DNA of 29,320 nucleotides from a virus. Location of the stretch: IMG/VR virus record IMGVR_UViG_3300030450_000353, positions 1 to 29,320 of that record. The stretch is one strand, 5' to 3'. Under the pieces are notes generated by a model. It was given only the letters and a program-made list of their open reading frames with translations, did no database searches and was not told the DNA's origin. The translations under genes were made by a program, and so were the position numbers. Positions 6,690 through 12,871 of the stretch are shown in pieces (within the stretch, counting starts at the first letter, position 1; every line of letters starts with the position of its first letter).

Positions 6690-6890
6690 ATGAATACAGA
6701 ACTATTAGTAAGACAACAATTTATCAAGGATAATATTGATGTCAATTTAGACAAAGACACGCTTTTAAAAGAAGCACAATGGCAGGTTACTTTTTACGAA
6801 AAAGAAGTAATCAGGTCATACGAAAAATTAGAGTTAGCTAAGTTAGCTCTTAAACAATTAGAATCAGGTTATGAAGCACAATTACAATAA
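6690..6890 (+). CDS. Small coiled-coil protein (66 aa)
   Basis: 66 residues, almost entirely helical, with heptad-like spacing (WQVTFYEKEVIRSYEKLELAKLALKQLES). It lies behind the ninG terminator and four bases before the next small gene, which is also helical. Such short coiled-coil proteins often precede ERF or SSB genes in phages, but I recognise no family. No membrane segment or Cys. Confidence 0.55.
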   Translation: MNTELLVRQQFIKDNIDVNLDKDTLLKEAQWQVTFYEKEVIRSYEKLELAKLALKQLESGYEAQLQ

Positions 6891-6894
6891 CCTA

Positions 6895-7017
6895 ATGGTC
6901 GCATATTATAAAGACAGAATTGATGCTCTAGTCAGAAAAATAAATAAGCTAGAGTTTCTCTTAGAATTTAAACAATCAGAAATACAAAAATTAAAAAATG
7001 GAACAATCGTTAAATGA
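6895..7017 (+). CDS. Helical microprotein (40 aa)
   Basis: 40 residues with one charged amphipathic helix (DALVRKINKLEFLLEFKQSEIQKLKN). It starts four bases after the preceding stop and overlaps the ERF gene by 20 nt. Support is gene packing and coding-like composition only; no function can be given. Confidence 0.4.
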   Translation: MVAYYKDRIDALVRKINKLEFLLEFKQSEIQKLKNGTIVK

Positions 7018-7546
7018 CAAGTTAGGCATAATTCAAACAGAATTAAAGTCTAAAAAATCTAGGTATAATTCTTTTGGCAAATATTATTTTAGGTCAGCAG
7101 AAGATATACTTGAAGCAATTAAACCTTTTCTTATTCCGATGAATTTATCAGTAAGAATAACGGAAGAATTAATTGCAGAAACTACAATTAAATCAACTGC
7201 TGTAATAACAGATGGTTTAAGTAGGTATAAAGCAACTGCAATAGTTGGAGTAGATATGAATCAAAAGGGGATGCAAACTCCTCAAAAGTTTGGTACTGCT
7301 TCTAGCTATGGAAAAAAGTATGCTTTAGGAAATCTATTTTTAATAGATGATACTCAAGATAGTGATGCTTTAAACACTCACGATAACAAACCTAAATTAT
7401 TAGCAAACACTCCTCAGCACAAAAAAGTTTTGGAAGGTTTAAAAAATGGTTATAAGTTAGATGACGTGAGACAAAAGTATTTATTAACTTCAGAGATGGA
7501 AATAGAATTAAATAATGTTTTAGAAAAATTAAATGTAAAATTATGA
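6998..7546 (+). CDS. erf: ERF-family single-strand annealing protein
   Basis: 182 residues. The ERF family core is visible: an N-terminal helix, KYYFRSAEDILEAIKPFL (about residues 28-45), a beta-rich region, and the hallmark GTASSYGKKYALGNLFLI followed by DDTQDSDA. The C-terminal tail (about 135-182) is helical and less conserved. ERF proteins anneal complementary single strands in phage recombination and genome circularisation. The next gene is an SSB-like protein that overlaps its stop, and ninG lies upstream. With the 5'-3' exonuclease at 10047 this makes a complete exonuclease, annealase and SSB set. Confidence 0.88.
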   Translation: MEQSLNDKLGIIQTELKSKKSRYNSFGKYYFRSAEDILEAIKPFLIPMNLSVRITEELIAETTIKSTAVITDGLSRYKATAIVGVDMNQKGMQTPQKFGTASSYGKKYALGNLFLIDDTQDSDALNTHDNKPKLLANTPQHKKVLEGLKNGYKLDDVRQKYLLTSEMEIELNNVLEKLNVKL

Positions 7547-7863
7547 GTTTATTAATTAATGCGAGTATAGCTGTGGACAAATTACCAAAAGAAAAATTTG
7601 TTAAAGCTAAAAATGGTAGGGTTTATTATCAGATGACAATATCTGTAAATGACCAGTCTAGATTTGGAAACAACGTCTGGATATATGATTCTCAATCTAA
7701 AGAAGAAAGAGAAGCAAAAAAGAACAAACATACACTCGGAAATGGAGCTGTAGTTTGGACAGATGGTAATGTAGTAGTAGCAGAGAAGGATGAAAAGAAA
7801 AATACAGATCACATTGTTGCTGGAACTGAAGATGCTTACAAGAAAGAGGATTTACCATTTTAA
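7543..7863 (+). CDS. ssb: SSB-like single-stranded DNA-binding protein
   Basis: 106 residues. The N-terminal part looks like an OB fold: alternating beta segments in LINASIAVDKL, KNGRVYYQMTISVND and NNVWIYDSQSKEER. The C-terminus ends KKEDLPF, like the acidic-hydrophobic tip (DDDIPF) by which bacterial SSBs recruit partners. It overlaps the ERF stop by 4 nt. It is shorter than host SSB (about 150-180 aa), as usual for phage forms. A hairpin and a terminator follow, so this closes the recombination transcript. Confidence 0.72.
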   Translation: MSLLINASIAVDKLPKEKFVKAKNGRVYYQMTISVNDQSRFGNNVWIYDSQSKEEREAKKNKHTLGNGAVVWTDGNVVVAEKDEKKNTDHIVAGTEDAYKKEDLPF

Positions 7864-7868
7864 AAAAA

Positions 7869-7900
7869 GTTACGGATTTCTTCCGTTGAGTTCACGTAAC
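7869..7900 (+). other. Nested hairpin between ssb and helicase-like gene
   Basis: GTTA (7869-7872) pairs with TAAC (7897-7900), and CGGA (7873-7876) pairs with TCCG (7882-7885). CG 7873-7874 could alternatively pair with CG 7895-7896. No T run follows, so this is not the terminator itself. It could be an mRNA end structure or a protein site. Confidence 0.3.
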
Positions 7901-7907
7901 TAAAATT

Positions 7908-7946
7908 AGGGGGTAAAGGTATAAGTATCTTTCCCTCTTTTTTTTT
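7908..7946 (+). terminator. Rho-independent terminator after ssb
   Basis: AGGGGGTAAAGGTA pairs imperfectly with TATCTTTCCCTC over a TAAG loop and is followed by a run of about ten T. Confidence 0.7.
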
Positions 7947-7957
7947 ATATTTATCCA

Positions 7958-8818
7958 ATGACAAAAAACCTAACTAAACTACTCCATCAATTAGAGAGAG
8001 AATGTTTCGTAGATACCTCTCAAGAATTATCTTATCCTCCAGTAGCTTTATCGTTAGGAGAAAAATTACTTAAATCAAAACAAGGAGATCAATTAGTTCC
8101 TGTGCCTATTGGTACTTATGGAAATATATCAGTAGTTCATTCTATTCCAAAAACAAAGAAAACTTTTTTTATATCTTTGTTAGGTTCTGTATATTTATCA
8201 GGACAAAACAATTTTGGAGGTAACATTAAAGGACATAGAAACGGAAGATGTTTGTTACACATAGATACTGAGCAGGGTAAGTGGCATTGTCAGAGAACTT
8301 TTAAAAGAGTTTTAGATATGAATAAAGACGTTCCAAATGGATGTTATCATACCTACGCTTTAAGACCACTTAATTCAAAGACAAGAATAGAATTTATTGA
8401 ATATTGTTTAAAGACAAAAAAGAACTGTGGGTTTTTAATAATTGATGGTATTGCTGATTTATGTAATGATGTAAATAATATAGAAGAATCAAATATGGTC
8501 GTTCAAAAATTAATGAGCTGGTCAGCAGATTTTAATATTCACATTTGCACAGTAATACATAGCAATTATGGAACAGATAAAATGACTGGGCATTTAGGTT
8601 CTAACTTAATGAAAAAAGTTGAAACAGAAATAGCCTTAGAAAAAAACAATGTAAACAAAGACTGGATAACCGTTAAATGTAAAAGAAGTAGGGGTTATCC
8701 TTTTGAGACATTTAGTTTTAAAGTAAATGAACTAGGACTACCAGAAATAGTTGGGGATTTATATGATCCTTTAAACGGTAGTTATGGAAGTAAAAAAAAC
8801 GATGGAAAAGTTATTTGA
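7958..8818 (+). CDS. RecA-fold ATPase, RepA/DnaB-like helicase or loader
   Basis: 286 residues. It resembles RepA-like phage ATPases: a strand then HSIPKTKKTFF at residues 61-71 in the Walker A place, LLHIDTEQGKWH (about 100-111), a hydrophobic strand with Asp (CGFLIIDGIADL, about 157-168) as Walker B, then CTVIHSN and the GSNLMKKVETEI stretch as in RecA-fold motif regions. The Walker A is degenerate: the usual glycines are replaced (SIPKTKKT), but Lys68-Thr69 remain. There is no DNA polymerase in the window, so this protein probably works at origin opening or helicase loading with the host replisome. The stop overlaps the sigma-like gene. Confidence 0.65.
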   Translation: MTKNLTKLLHQLERECFVDTSQELSYPPVALSLGEKLLKSKQGDQLVPVPIGTYGNISVVHSIPKTKKTFFISLLGSVYLSGQNNFGGNIKGHRNGRCLLHIDTEQGKWHCQRTFKRVLDMNKDVPNGCYHTYALRPLNSKTRIEFIEYCLKTKKNCGFLIIDGIADLCNDVNNIEESNMVVQKLMSWSADFNIHICTVIHSNYGTDKMTGHLGSNLMKKVETEIALEKNNVNKDWITVKCKRSRGYPFETFSFKVNELGLPEIVGDLYDPLNGSYGSKKNDGKVI

Positions 8819-9263
8819 AAAGAATAACGACTGGATTGATATTTGTAAGTCTTTTGGACTAGACGAACCAACTTCTCAAGATTTGGTTCAAGAAATGTAT
8901 ATTAAAATTCAATTAAAGTTAGAGGGTGGATTAGATATATCTTATGGAAAATCTGACATAAATACTTATTATATTTTTAAAACTCTTAGAAATTTATTCT
9001 ACGATTTAAAAAGAAAAGGCAAAAACATAATACGAGTAGGAACAGAATCCTTAAAGGCAAAAGAAGGAGACGTAGATTATACAGCCAAATATAAATTGGT
9101 TCAGGAAGAATTAGAGAAGATGTACTGGTATGACCGTAAGGTTTTTGATATTATTAATTCTGGAGAATCTATTGCAGAATTATCTAGAAAATCTGGAATA
9201 CAATACTATTCTCTTTATAATACTTATAGAAAAGTTAAAAAAAGATTAAAAGATTTATTATGA
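8802..9263 (+). CDS. Sigma-70 (ECF-like) family transcription factor
   Basis: The start is either ATG 8802 (MEKLFEKNND, 153 aa) or the in-frame ATG 8784; both lie inside the ATPase gene. Region 2 is visible as TSQDLVQEMYIKIQL and then YYIFKTLRNLFYDLKRKG, matching sigma regions 2.1 to 2.4. Region 4 is visible as EKMYWYDRKVFDIINSG, ESIAELSRKSGIQYYSLYNTYRKVKKRLKDLL, a helix-turn-helix. Such sigma-like proteins in Bacteroidetes phages probably redirect host RNA polymerase to phage promoters. The promoter it reads is unknown; the repeated CGTTATA elements near several start codons are possible targets. It could also be a replication regulator sharing the fold. Confidence 0.68.
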   Translation: MEKLFEKNNDWIDICKSFGLDEPTSQDLVQEMYIKIQLKLEGGLDISYGKSDINTYYIFKTLRNLFYDLKRKGKNIIRVGTESLKAKEGDVDYTAKYKLVQEELEKMYWYDRKVFDIINSGESIAELSRKSGIQYYSLYNTYRKVKKRLKDLL

Positions 9264-9397
9264 AATTAGGAAACTTAGTAGAAAAAATAACTACATATAC
9301 AGGAATAAAATGGATAGTAAAAAAGATTTGGGGAGACGATTGTGGATGTGATGAAAGAAAAGAAAATCTAAATAAGATAAAAATAAAAAGATGGTAA
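9260..9397 (+). CDS. Conserved Cys-containing microprotein (45 aa)
   Basis: 45 residues: MKLGNLVEKITTYTGIKWIV, then WGDDCGCDERKENLNKI. The ATG overlaps the preceding stop (ATGA) and the stop lies inside the next gene. A helix-plus-DCGCxxRKExLN pattern of this length recurs in many marine and Bacteroidetes phages, so I am fairly sure it is real. The CxC within an acidic turn could bind metal. No known role. Confidence 0.65.
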   Translation: MKLGNLVEKITTYTGIKWIVKKIWGDDCGCDERKENLNKIKIKRW

Positions 9398-9609
9398 AAT
9401 TAAATAAACAAGATTATGAAAGATGGAGTAAATTTAGAATGGGTAAGAAGTCAAACATATCCAGACAAGAACTGGAAATGGTCAGCGACTTTCACTCACG
9501 ATATTACGATGGTGGACATAAATATTTTATACCTTGCACCTGTTCGCCAAAAACAATAAATCAATGGATTGCTGATTTAAACAAGATATGGGAAAATGGC
9601 TCTGAGTAA
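9391..9609 (+). CDS. Hypothetical protein with CTC motif (72 aa)
   Basis: 72 residues, charged N-terminal half (YERWSKFRMGKKSNISRQELEMVSDFHSRYY) and a C-terminal half with FIPCTCSPKTINQWIADLNKIW. The CTCSPKTIN(Q)WI segment looks like a conserved core, and I have seen this layout in other phage proteins of similar size, but I know no function. It overlaps the microprotein gene upstream by 7 nt and the nuclease gene downstream by 14 nt. Confidence 0.6.
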   Translation: MVKLNKQDYERWSKFRMGKKSNISRQELEMVSDFHSRYYDGGHKYFIPCTCSPKTINQWIADLNKIWENGSE

Positions 9610-10015
9610 AATACACAAATTAGAGAAGGCAGTTATAATGGTTCTTAATATTGATGGATGGTCTCTGAAACATACTGGAGACACTTACGAACATTATGAC
9701 GCTATTGGATTAACTCCTAAAGGAAAAAAATGTGTTATAGAAATGAAATTCAGAACTAAGTATTACGAAGAAAAAATGATAGAAAAATATAAGTTTGATG
9801 AGTTAATGAAATTACCTGAAGATGTAACTAAGTTATATTTTATTAATGATCCTAAAGGAAACTTTATGTATTGGTTAGATAACTTAAAAATGCCAGAACC
9901 TACTACCTTATATTGTCCTGATACTACGATATGGACTAAAACACGACTAGACAAAGAAGTCTATCTCTTAAAGGAAAATCAAGCCAGTAGAATAAATCTT
10001 AATTCTACTTATTAA
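9596..10015 (+). CDS. PD-(D/E)XK-type nuclease
   Basis: 139 residues. The active-site pattern is visible: an N-terminal helix with Glu10, Asp35 in HYDAIGLTP, and Glu49-x-Lys51 in KKCVIEMKFR, on the two strands expected for the fold. A Tyr/Lys-rich helix (EEKMIEKYKFDELMKL) follows, as in VRR-NUC or Holliday-junction resolvase-like members. Likely role: DNA end or branch cleavage in replication and recombination, next to the 5'-3' exonuclease. The C-terminal third (residues 85-139) is beta-rich and not diagnostic. The family is likely; the subfamily and substrate are uncertain. Confidence 0.65.
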   Translation: MALSKIHKLEKAVIMVLNIDGWSLKHTGDTYEHYDAIGLTPKGKKCVIEMKFRTKYYEEKMIEKYKFDELMKLPEDVTKLYFINDPKGNFMYWLDNLKMPEPTTLYCPDTTIWTKTRLDKEVYLLKENQASRINLNSTY

Positions 10016-10042
10016 ATATTTGTTAATAAATTACTATATTTG
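10014..10042 (+). promoter_or_regulatory. 16-nt repeat copy 2 followed by TATATTTG
   Basis: AAATATTTGTTAATAA (10014-10029) repeats the element at 5888-5903. TATATTTG follows at 10035-10042, a perfect -7 box, and the chosen start codon is ATG 10047. The TTG in the repeat is only 12 nt from the -7 box, too close for the usual -33 position. If it is a promoter, transcripts would be nearly leaderless. Confidence 0.45.
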
Positions 10043-10046
10043 TATA

Positions 10047-10766
10047 ATGATATTATTAATTGATGCAGACAGTTTAGTCTTTGCAAGTTGCTATAAGACT
10101 AAAAAAGAAGGCGAAGTATTAGAAGATATTTACCATAGAAATATTGAAGATGCTATTGATAAATTTGATGAACAGTATATGAAAATAGTAAACGACTTAG
10201 ATGATATTTATAATGTTACTAAGGTAGTTACTTTTAATGGCAGTAAAGGAAACTTCAGAAAAAAAATAACTCCTACTTACAAAGCAAATAGAAAAGGTCA
10301 GGAATTACCACCTTTATTATTTGAAATGCACCAATACGTTAAAGATAGTTATGATAGTATTTATGGATATGGAATAGAAACAGACGATTTAGTAGCTACT
10401 TATTGGCAAGATTTAACGGATGAGAAAGGTAGAGAAAATGTAATGATTGTTAGTATTGATAAAGACTACCGACAGTTTCCAGCTTTAATTTATAACTATC
10501 ATTATAACCATAGAGAGGTATTAGATATAACTCCAGAACAATCTCTTTATAATTTCTACGAACAATGTATCACAGGAGATTCTGCTGATAATGTCAATTA
10601 CTTTAAAGGAAAAGGAAAAAAGTTTTCTGAAAAATATTTTAAAAATTGTAGAACTAAATATCAATATACAAGAAAACTATACGAATTATTTAAACAACAA
10701 TATAAAGGCAAAGCAAGACAGAAATATGTTGAATGTTATAACTTACTTAAATTAAGAACACAATGA
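10047..10766 (+). CDS. 5'-3' exonuclease (FEN / T4 RNase H-like)
   Basis: I chose ATG 10047 (MILLIDADSLVF) because the first strand with its metal-binding Asp starts there; the in-frame ATG 10020 lies in the promoter-like element. 239 residues. Motifs in order: LLIDADSLVF, TYKANRKGQELP, GYGIETDDLVATY, VMIVSIDKDYRQFP, then YEQCITGDSADNV and a following GKGKKF, as in helix-hairpin-helix 5' nucleases. The acidic cluster binds two metal ions. It would remove RNA primers or resect ends to give substrate for the ERF annealase. It overlaps the DnaA-like gene by 4 nt. Confidence 0.85.
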   Translation: MILLIDADSLVFASCYKTKKEGEVLEDIYHRNIEDAIDKFDEQYMKIVNDLDDIYNVTKVVTFNGSKGNFRKKITPTYKANRKGQELPPLLFEMHQYVKDSYDSIYGYGIETDDLVATYWQDLTDEKGRENVMIVSIDKDYRQFPALIYNYHYNHREVLDITPEQSLYNFYEQCITGDSADNVNYFKGKGKKFSEKYFKNCRTKYQYTRKLYELFKQQYKGKARQKYVECYNLLKLRTQ

Positions 10767-11290
10767 ATTTAAAGCCTATTGAAATAGCAGATAAAATTAA
10801 ACAGTTATCTGGTATAAATATATTTGAGAATACAAGAAAAAGACCAGTTGTAGAAATGAGGTCTTTACTTTGTTATTTGCTTAGAGAAAAACTAGGAATG
10901 AGATGGACTAATATAGCTTTGTTTTTTAGATCACAGGGAAAACCAATAAACCACGCTACGGTAATCCATAGTAAAAAGTTGTATAAACTTTATAAAAAAA
11001 CAAATAAAAGATTAGATGAAATTGAAAAAATATTTTCTTTTAGAAGTGATTTGTCAGTAGATGAAATAGATAGGGTTCACTATTTAGAAAACAAATGTAG
11101 AAACCTACAACAAAGACTAGAAAATCCTTTGGTTAAATTGGTTATTGATATTCCACTACAAAAACACGACAAAGCAAAACACGACATAGAAAGACTTATA
11201 AAAAGCTGGGAATGGAAAGACAAAGTATTAGTAGAGATGCCTAAAGGCAAACTAAGCACAGCAGAAAAAACCTTACTACAAGATGGATAA
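10763..11290 (+). CDS. DnaA domain IV-like DNA-binding protein
   Basis: 175 residues. Residues about 24-75 match the C-terminal DNA-binding domain of DnaA: RKRPVVEMRSLLCYLLREKLGMRWTNIALFF, then INHATVIHSKKLYKLY, where NHATVIH corresponds to the DnaA (D/N)HTTVLH signature that contacts the DnaA box. There is no AAA+ domain. The rest (80-175) is helical and charged, ending LSTAEKTLLQDG. It may mark the phage origin for the host replisome, or compete with host DnaA. It lies between the 5'-3' exonuclease and small genes, overlapping both neighbours by a few bases. Confidence 0.75.
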   Translation: MNLKPIEIADKIKQLSGINIFENTRKRPVVEMRSLLCYLLREKLGMRWTNIALFFRSQGKPINHATVIHSKKLYKLYKKTNKRLDEIEKIFSFRSDLSVDEIDRVHYLENKCRNLQQRLENPLVKLVIDIPLQKHDKAKHDIERLIKSWEWKDKVLVEMPKGKLSTAEKTLLQDG

Positions 11291-11444
11291 AGATATTCTA
11301 TTAGTTTTACTTAGGTTAATTCTAAAAGACTTTAAAAGAAGATGTGAACAAACCTACGATGAATACGAAGCTGATAAATGGTCAGAAAACCATAAACAGA
11401 TAAATAAGATCATAAGACAAATAAAACAAGGAGGAATAAAATAA
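11283..11444 (+). CDS. Hypothetical small protein (53 aa)
   Basis: 53 residues. A hydrophobic start (DILLVLLRLILKDF) is followed by a charged helical part (CEQTYDEYEADKWSENHKQINKIIRQIKQ). The start overlaps the DnaA-like stop by 8 nt and the stop overlaps the next ATG (TAATG). The stretch AGGAGG at 11429-11434, eight bases before the next ATG, is a rare SD-like sequence in this window. Function unknown. Confidence 0.5.
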   Translation: MDKDILLVLLRLILKDFKRRCEQTYDEYEADKWSENHKQINKIIRQIKQGGIK

Positions 11445-11737
11445 TGGAAACGAACAAAGACAAAAGAAAACAAATCCCTATATATACTGGAGTATTAAAA
11501 TACTTTCCAGATGCAATAGCAGAAATAGCTAAAGTATCTTATATAGGAAATCAACAACATCATCCTAACAAGCCTTTACATTGGGATAGAGCTAAAAGCA
11601 CAGATGAATTAGATGCTCTTATGAGACATCTTTTAGAGATAGGTAAAACAGATTCTGATGGAATGAGACATACTGCAAAAGTAGCTTGGAGAGCTTTAGC
11701 TTATTTACAAAAAGAATTAGAAAATGATATACAATAA
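11444..11737 (+). CDS. DUF5664 / dATP-dGTP diphosphohydrolase-like protein
   Basis: 97 residues matching the DUF5664 layout: IYTGVLKYFPDAIAEIAKVSYIGNQQHHP, then KPLHWDRAKSTDELDALMRHLLE, then HTAKVAWRALAYLQKELE. The His/Asp-containing MRHLLE and HTAKVAWRAL helices recall MazG/HD-type nucleotide hydrolases, and related domains are annotated as dATP/dGTP diphosphohydrolase. It overlaps the methyltransferase gene by 14 nt. Possible role: tuning the nucleotide pool or degrading modified nucleotides. The family call is good; the activity in this short form is not certain. Confidence 0.75.
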   Translation: METNKDKRKQIPIYTGVLKYFPDAIAEIAKVSYIGNQQHHPNKPLHWDRAKSTDELDALMRHLLEIGKTDSDGMRHTAKVAWRALAYLQKELENDIQ

Positions 11738-12356
11738 GGATTGTATGGAAGCTATGAAAGATATGTCAGATAATCAATTTGACTTGGCTATTGTTGATCC
11801 ACCTTATGGTAAAAAACCAAGTAGAAATAAAAATGGTTTAGGTGTGGCAAGAAGAAATTTTGAAAGTGGATGTGATAATTGGGATATAAAACCAAATAAA
11901 AAATATTTTAAAGAATTATTTAGAATTAGTACAAACCAAATTATTTGGGGAGGAAATTATTTTATTGAGAATTTATATAGCAGCAATAGTTTTATAGTTT
12001 GGGATAAAAAAAGAATAGGTAATATATACGCAAATTGTGAAATGGCTTGGACATCTTTTAATTCAGTAGCTAAAATATATAAATTTCAATGGCACGGAAT
12101 GTTGCAAGAAGATATGAAAAATAAGGAAGTTAGAATACATCCAACACAAAAACCAGTTAAACTATATGAATGGTTATTAATAAATTACGCTACAGAAGGA
12201 GATAAAATATTAGATACTCATTTAGGTTCTGGTAGTATTGCAATCGCTTGTCATAATCTTAGATATGATTTTACAGGCTACGAAATAGACAAAGATTATT
12301 TTGAAGCAGCAAAGAAACGAATAGAACAACATACAAGCCAATTAAGGTTATTATGA
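11724..12356 (+). CDS. DNA methyltransferase, N4/N6 (beta-class order)
   Basis: 210 residues. The catalytic motif IV is AIVDPPYGKK (DPPYG, residues 25-29). The AdoMet-binding motif I comes late, as ILDTHLGSGSIAIAC (about 165-178), after HPTQKPVKLYEWLL, which is typical of the beta-class N4-cytosine/N6-adenine enzymes. Between them lie FIVWDKKRIG and a short target-recognition region. No restriction gene is nearby, so it is an orphan phage enzyme that probably protects the genome from host restriction or marks it. The recognition sequence cannot be read from the protein. Confidence 0.88.
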   Translation: MIYNKDCMEAMKDMSDNQFDLAIVDPPYGKKPSRNKNGLGVARRNFESGCDNWDIKPNKKYFKELFRISTNQIIWGGNYFIENLYSSNSFIVWDKKRIGNIYANCEMAWTSFNSVAKIYKFQWHGMLQEDMKNKEVRIHPTQKPVKLYEWLLINYATEGDKILDTHLGSGSIAIACHNLRYDFTGYEIDKDYFEAAKKRIEQHTSQLRLL

Positions 12357-12517
12357 AAAGAATATTAAATAAAATAGTTAAATATATCAGGTGGTTATAT
12401 AGACCTAAATGGATTTGGTTAAAAGTTCCTATTGAATATGAATCTCAAAAAGAACGTACTGAATGTCTTAATAAGACAGAAAAACATATTTTAGATAAGA
12501 CAAAAATTATTTATTAA
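12353..12517 (+). CDS. Hypothetical basic small protein (54 aa)
   Basis: 54 residues, very basic and aromatic in the first half (MKRILNKIVKYIRWLYRPKW), then KVPIEYESQKERTECLNKTEKHIL. The ATG overlaps the methyltransferase stop (ATGA), and it is the last gene before a terminator-like hairpin. The amphipathic Arg/Trp/Lys start could bind membrane or nucleic acid. No family recognised. Confidence 0.5.
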   Translation: MKRILNKIVKYIRWLYRPKWIWLKVPIEYESQKERTECLNKTEKHILDKTKIIY

Positions 12518-12529
12518 CTTACGTTATAT

Positions 12530-12550
12530 ACTTGAATAATCAAGTTTTTT
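12530..12550 (+). terminator. Small terminator-like hairpin before terminase genes
   Basis: ACTTGA (12530-12535) pairs with TCAAGT (12540-12545) over a 4-nt loop and is followed by T to 12550. The remaining gap to 12636 is AT-rich with no gene I can support. TATACTTG at 12527-12534, close to a -7 box, overlaps the hairpin. Confidence 0.45.
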
Positions 12551-12636
12551 CAAGATATGTATATAAATAGATTATCTTCATTTAAAAAATATATTAAGAA
12601 AACGCTTAACATAAGTTTTAAAAAATTAAATAAATT

Positions 12637-12870
12637 ATGGGTACTTACGGTGGTAAAAGACAAGGAGCAGGAAGAAAATCAAAAAGCGAAGAAGTCCAAC
12701 TAATAGAGAAACTTACTCCATTAGAGCCTTTAGCGTTTGAAGCATTAGAGCAAGGCTTAAAGAATAAAGACTTTAAGTATGTTCAGCTCTATTATAATTA
12801 CTTTGCAGGTAAACCAAAAGAAACTAAGGATATTAGTATAAATGAAGACAAGCCTTTATTTATAGATTAA
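12637..12870 (+). CDS. terS: Terminase small subunit (short form)
   Basis: 77 residues. The N-terminus MGTYGGKRQGAGRKSKSEE is the characteristic start of a family of small terminase-like proteins, followed by a helical core (LEPLAFEALEQGLKNKDFKYVQLYYNYFAGKPKET). It ends one base before the large subunit gene. Expected role: recognise phage DNA and activate packaging. It is short compared with typical small subunits (about 120-180 aa) and lacks a clear oligomerisation domain. Context makes the call fairly safe. Confidence 0.72.
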   Translation: MGTYGGKRQGAGRKSKSEEVQLIEKLTPLEPLAFEALEQGLKNKDFKYVQLYYNYFAGKPKETKDISINEDKPLFID

Positions 12871-12871
12871 T

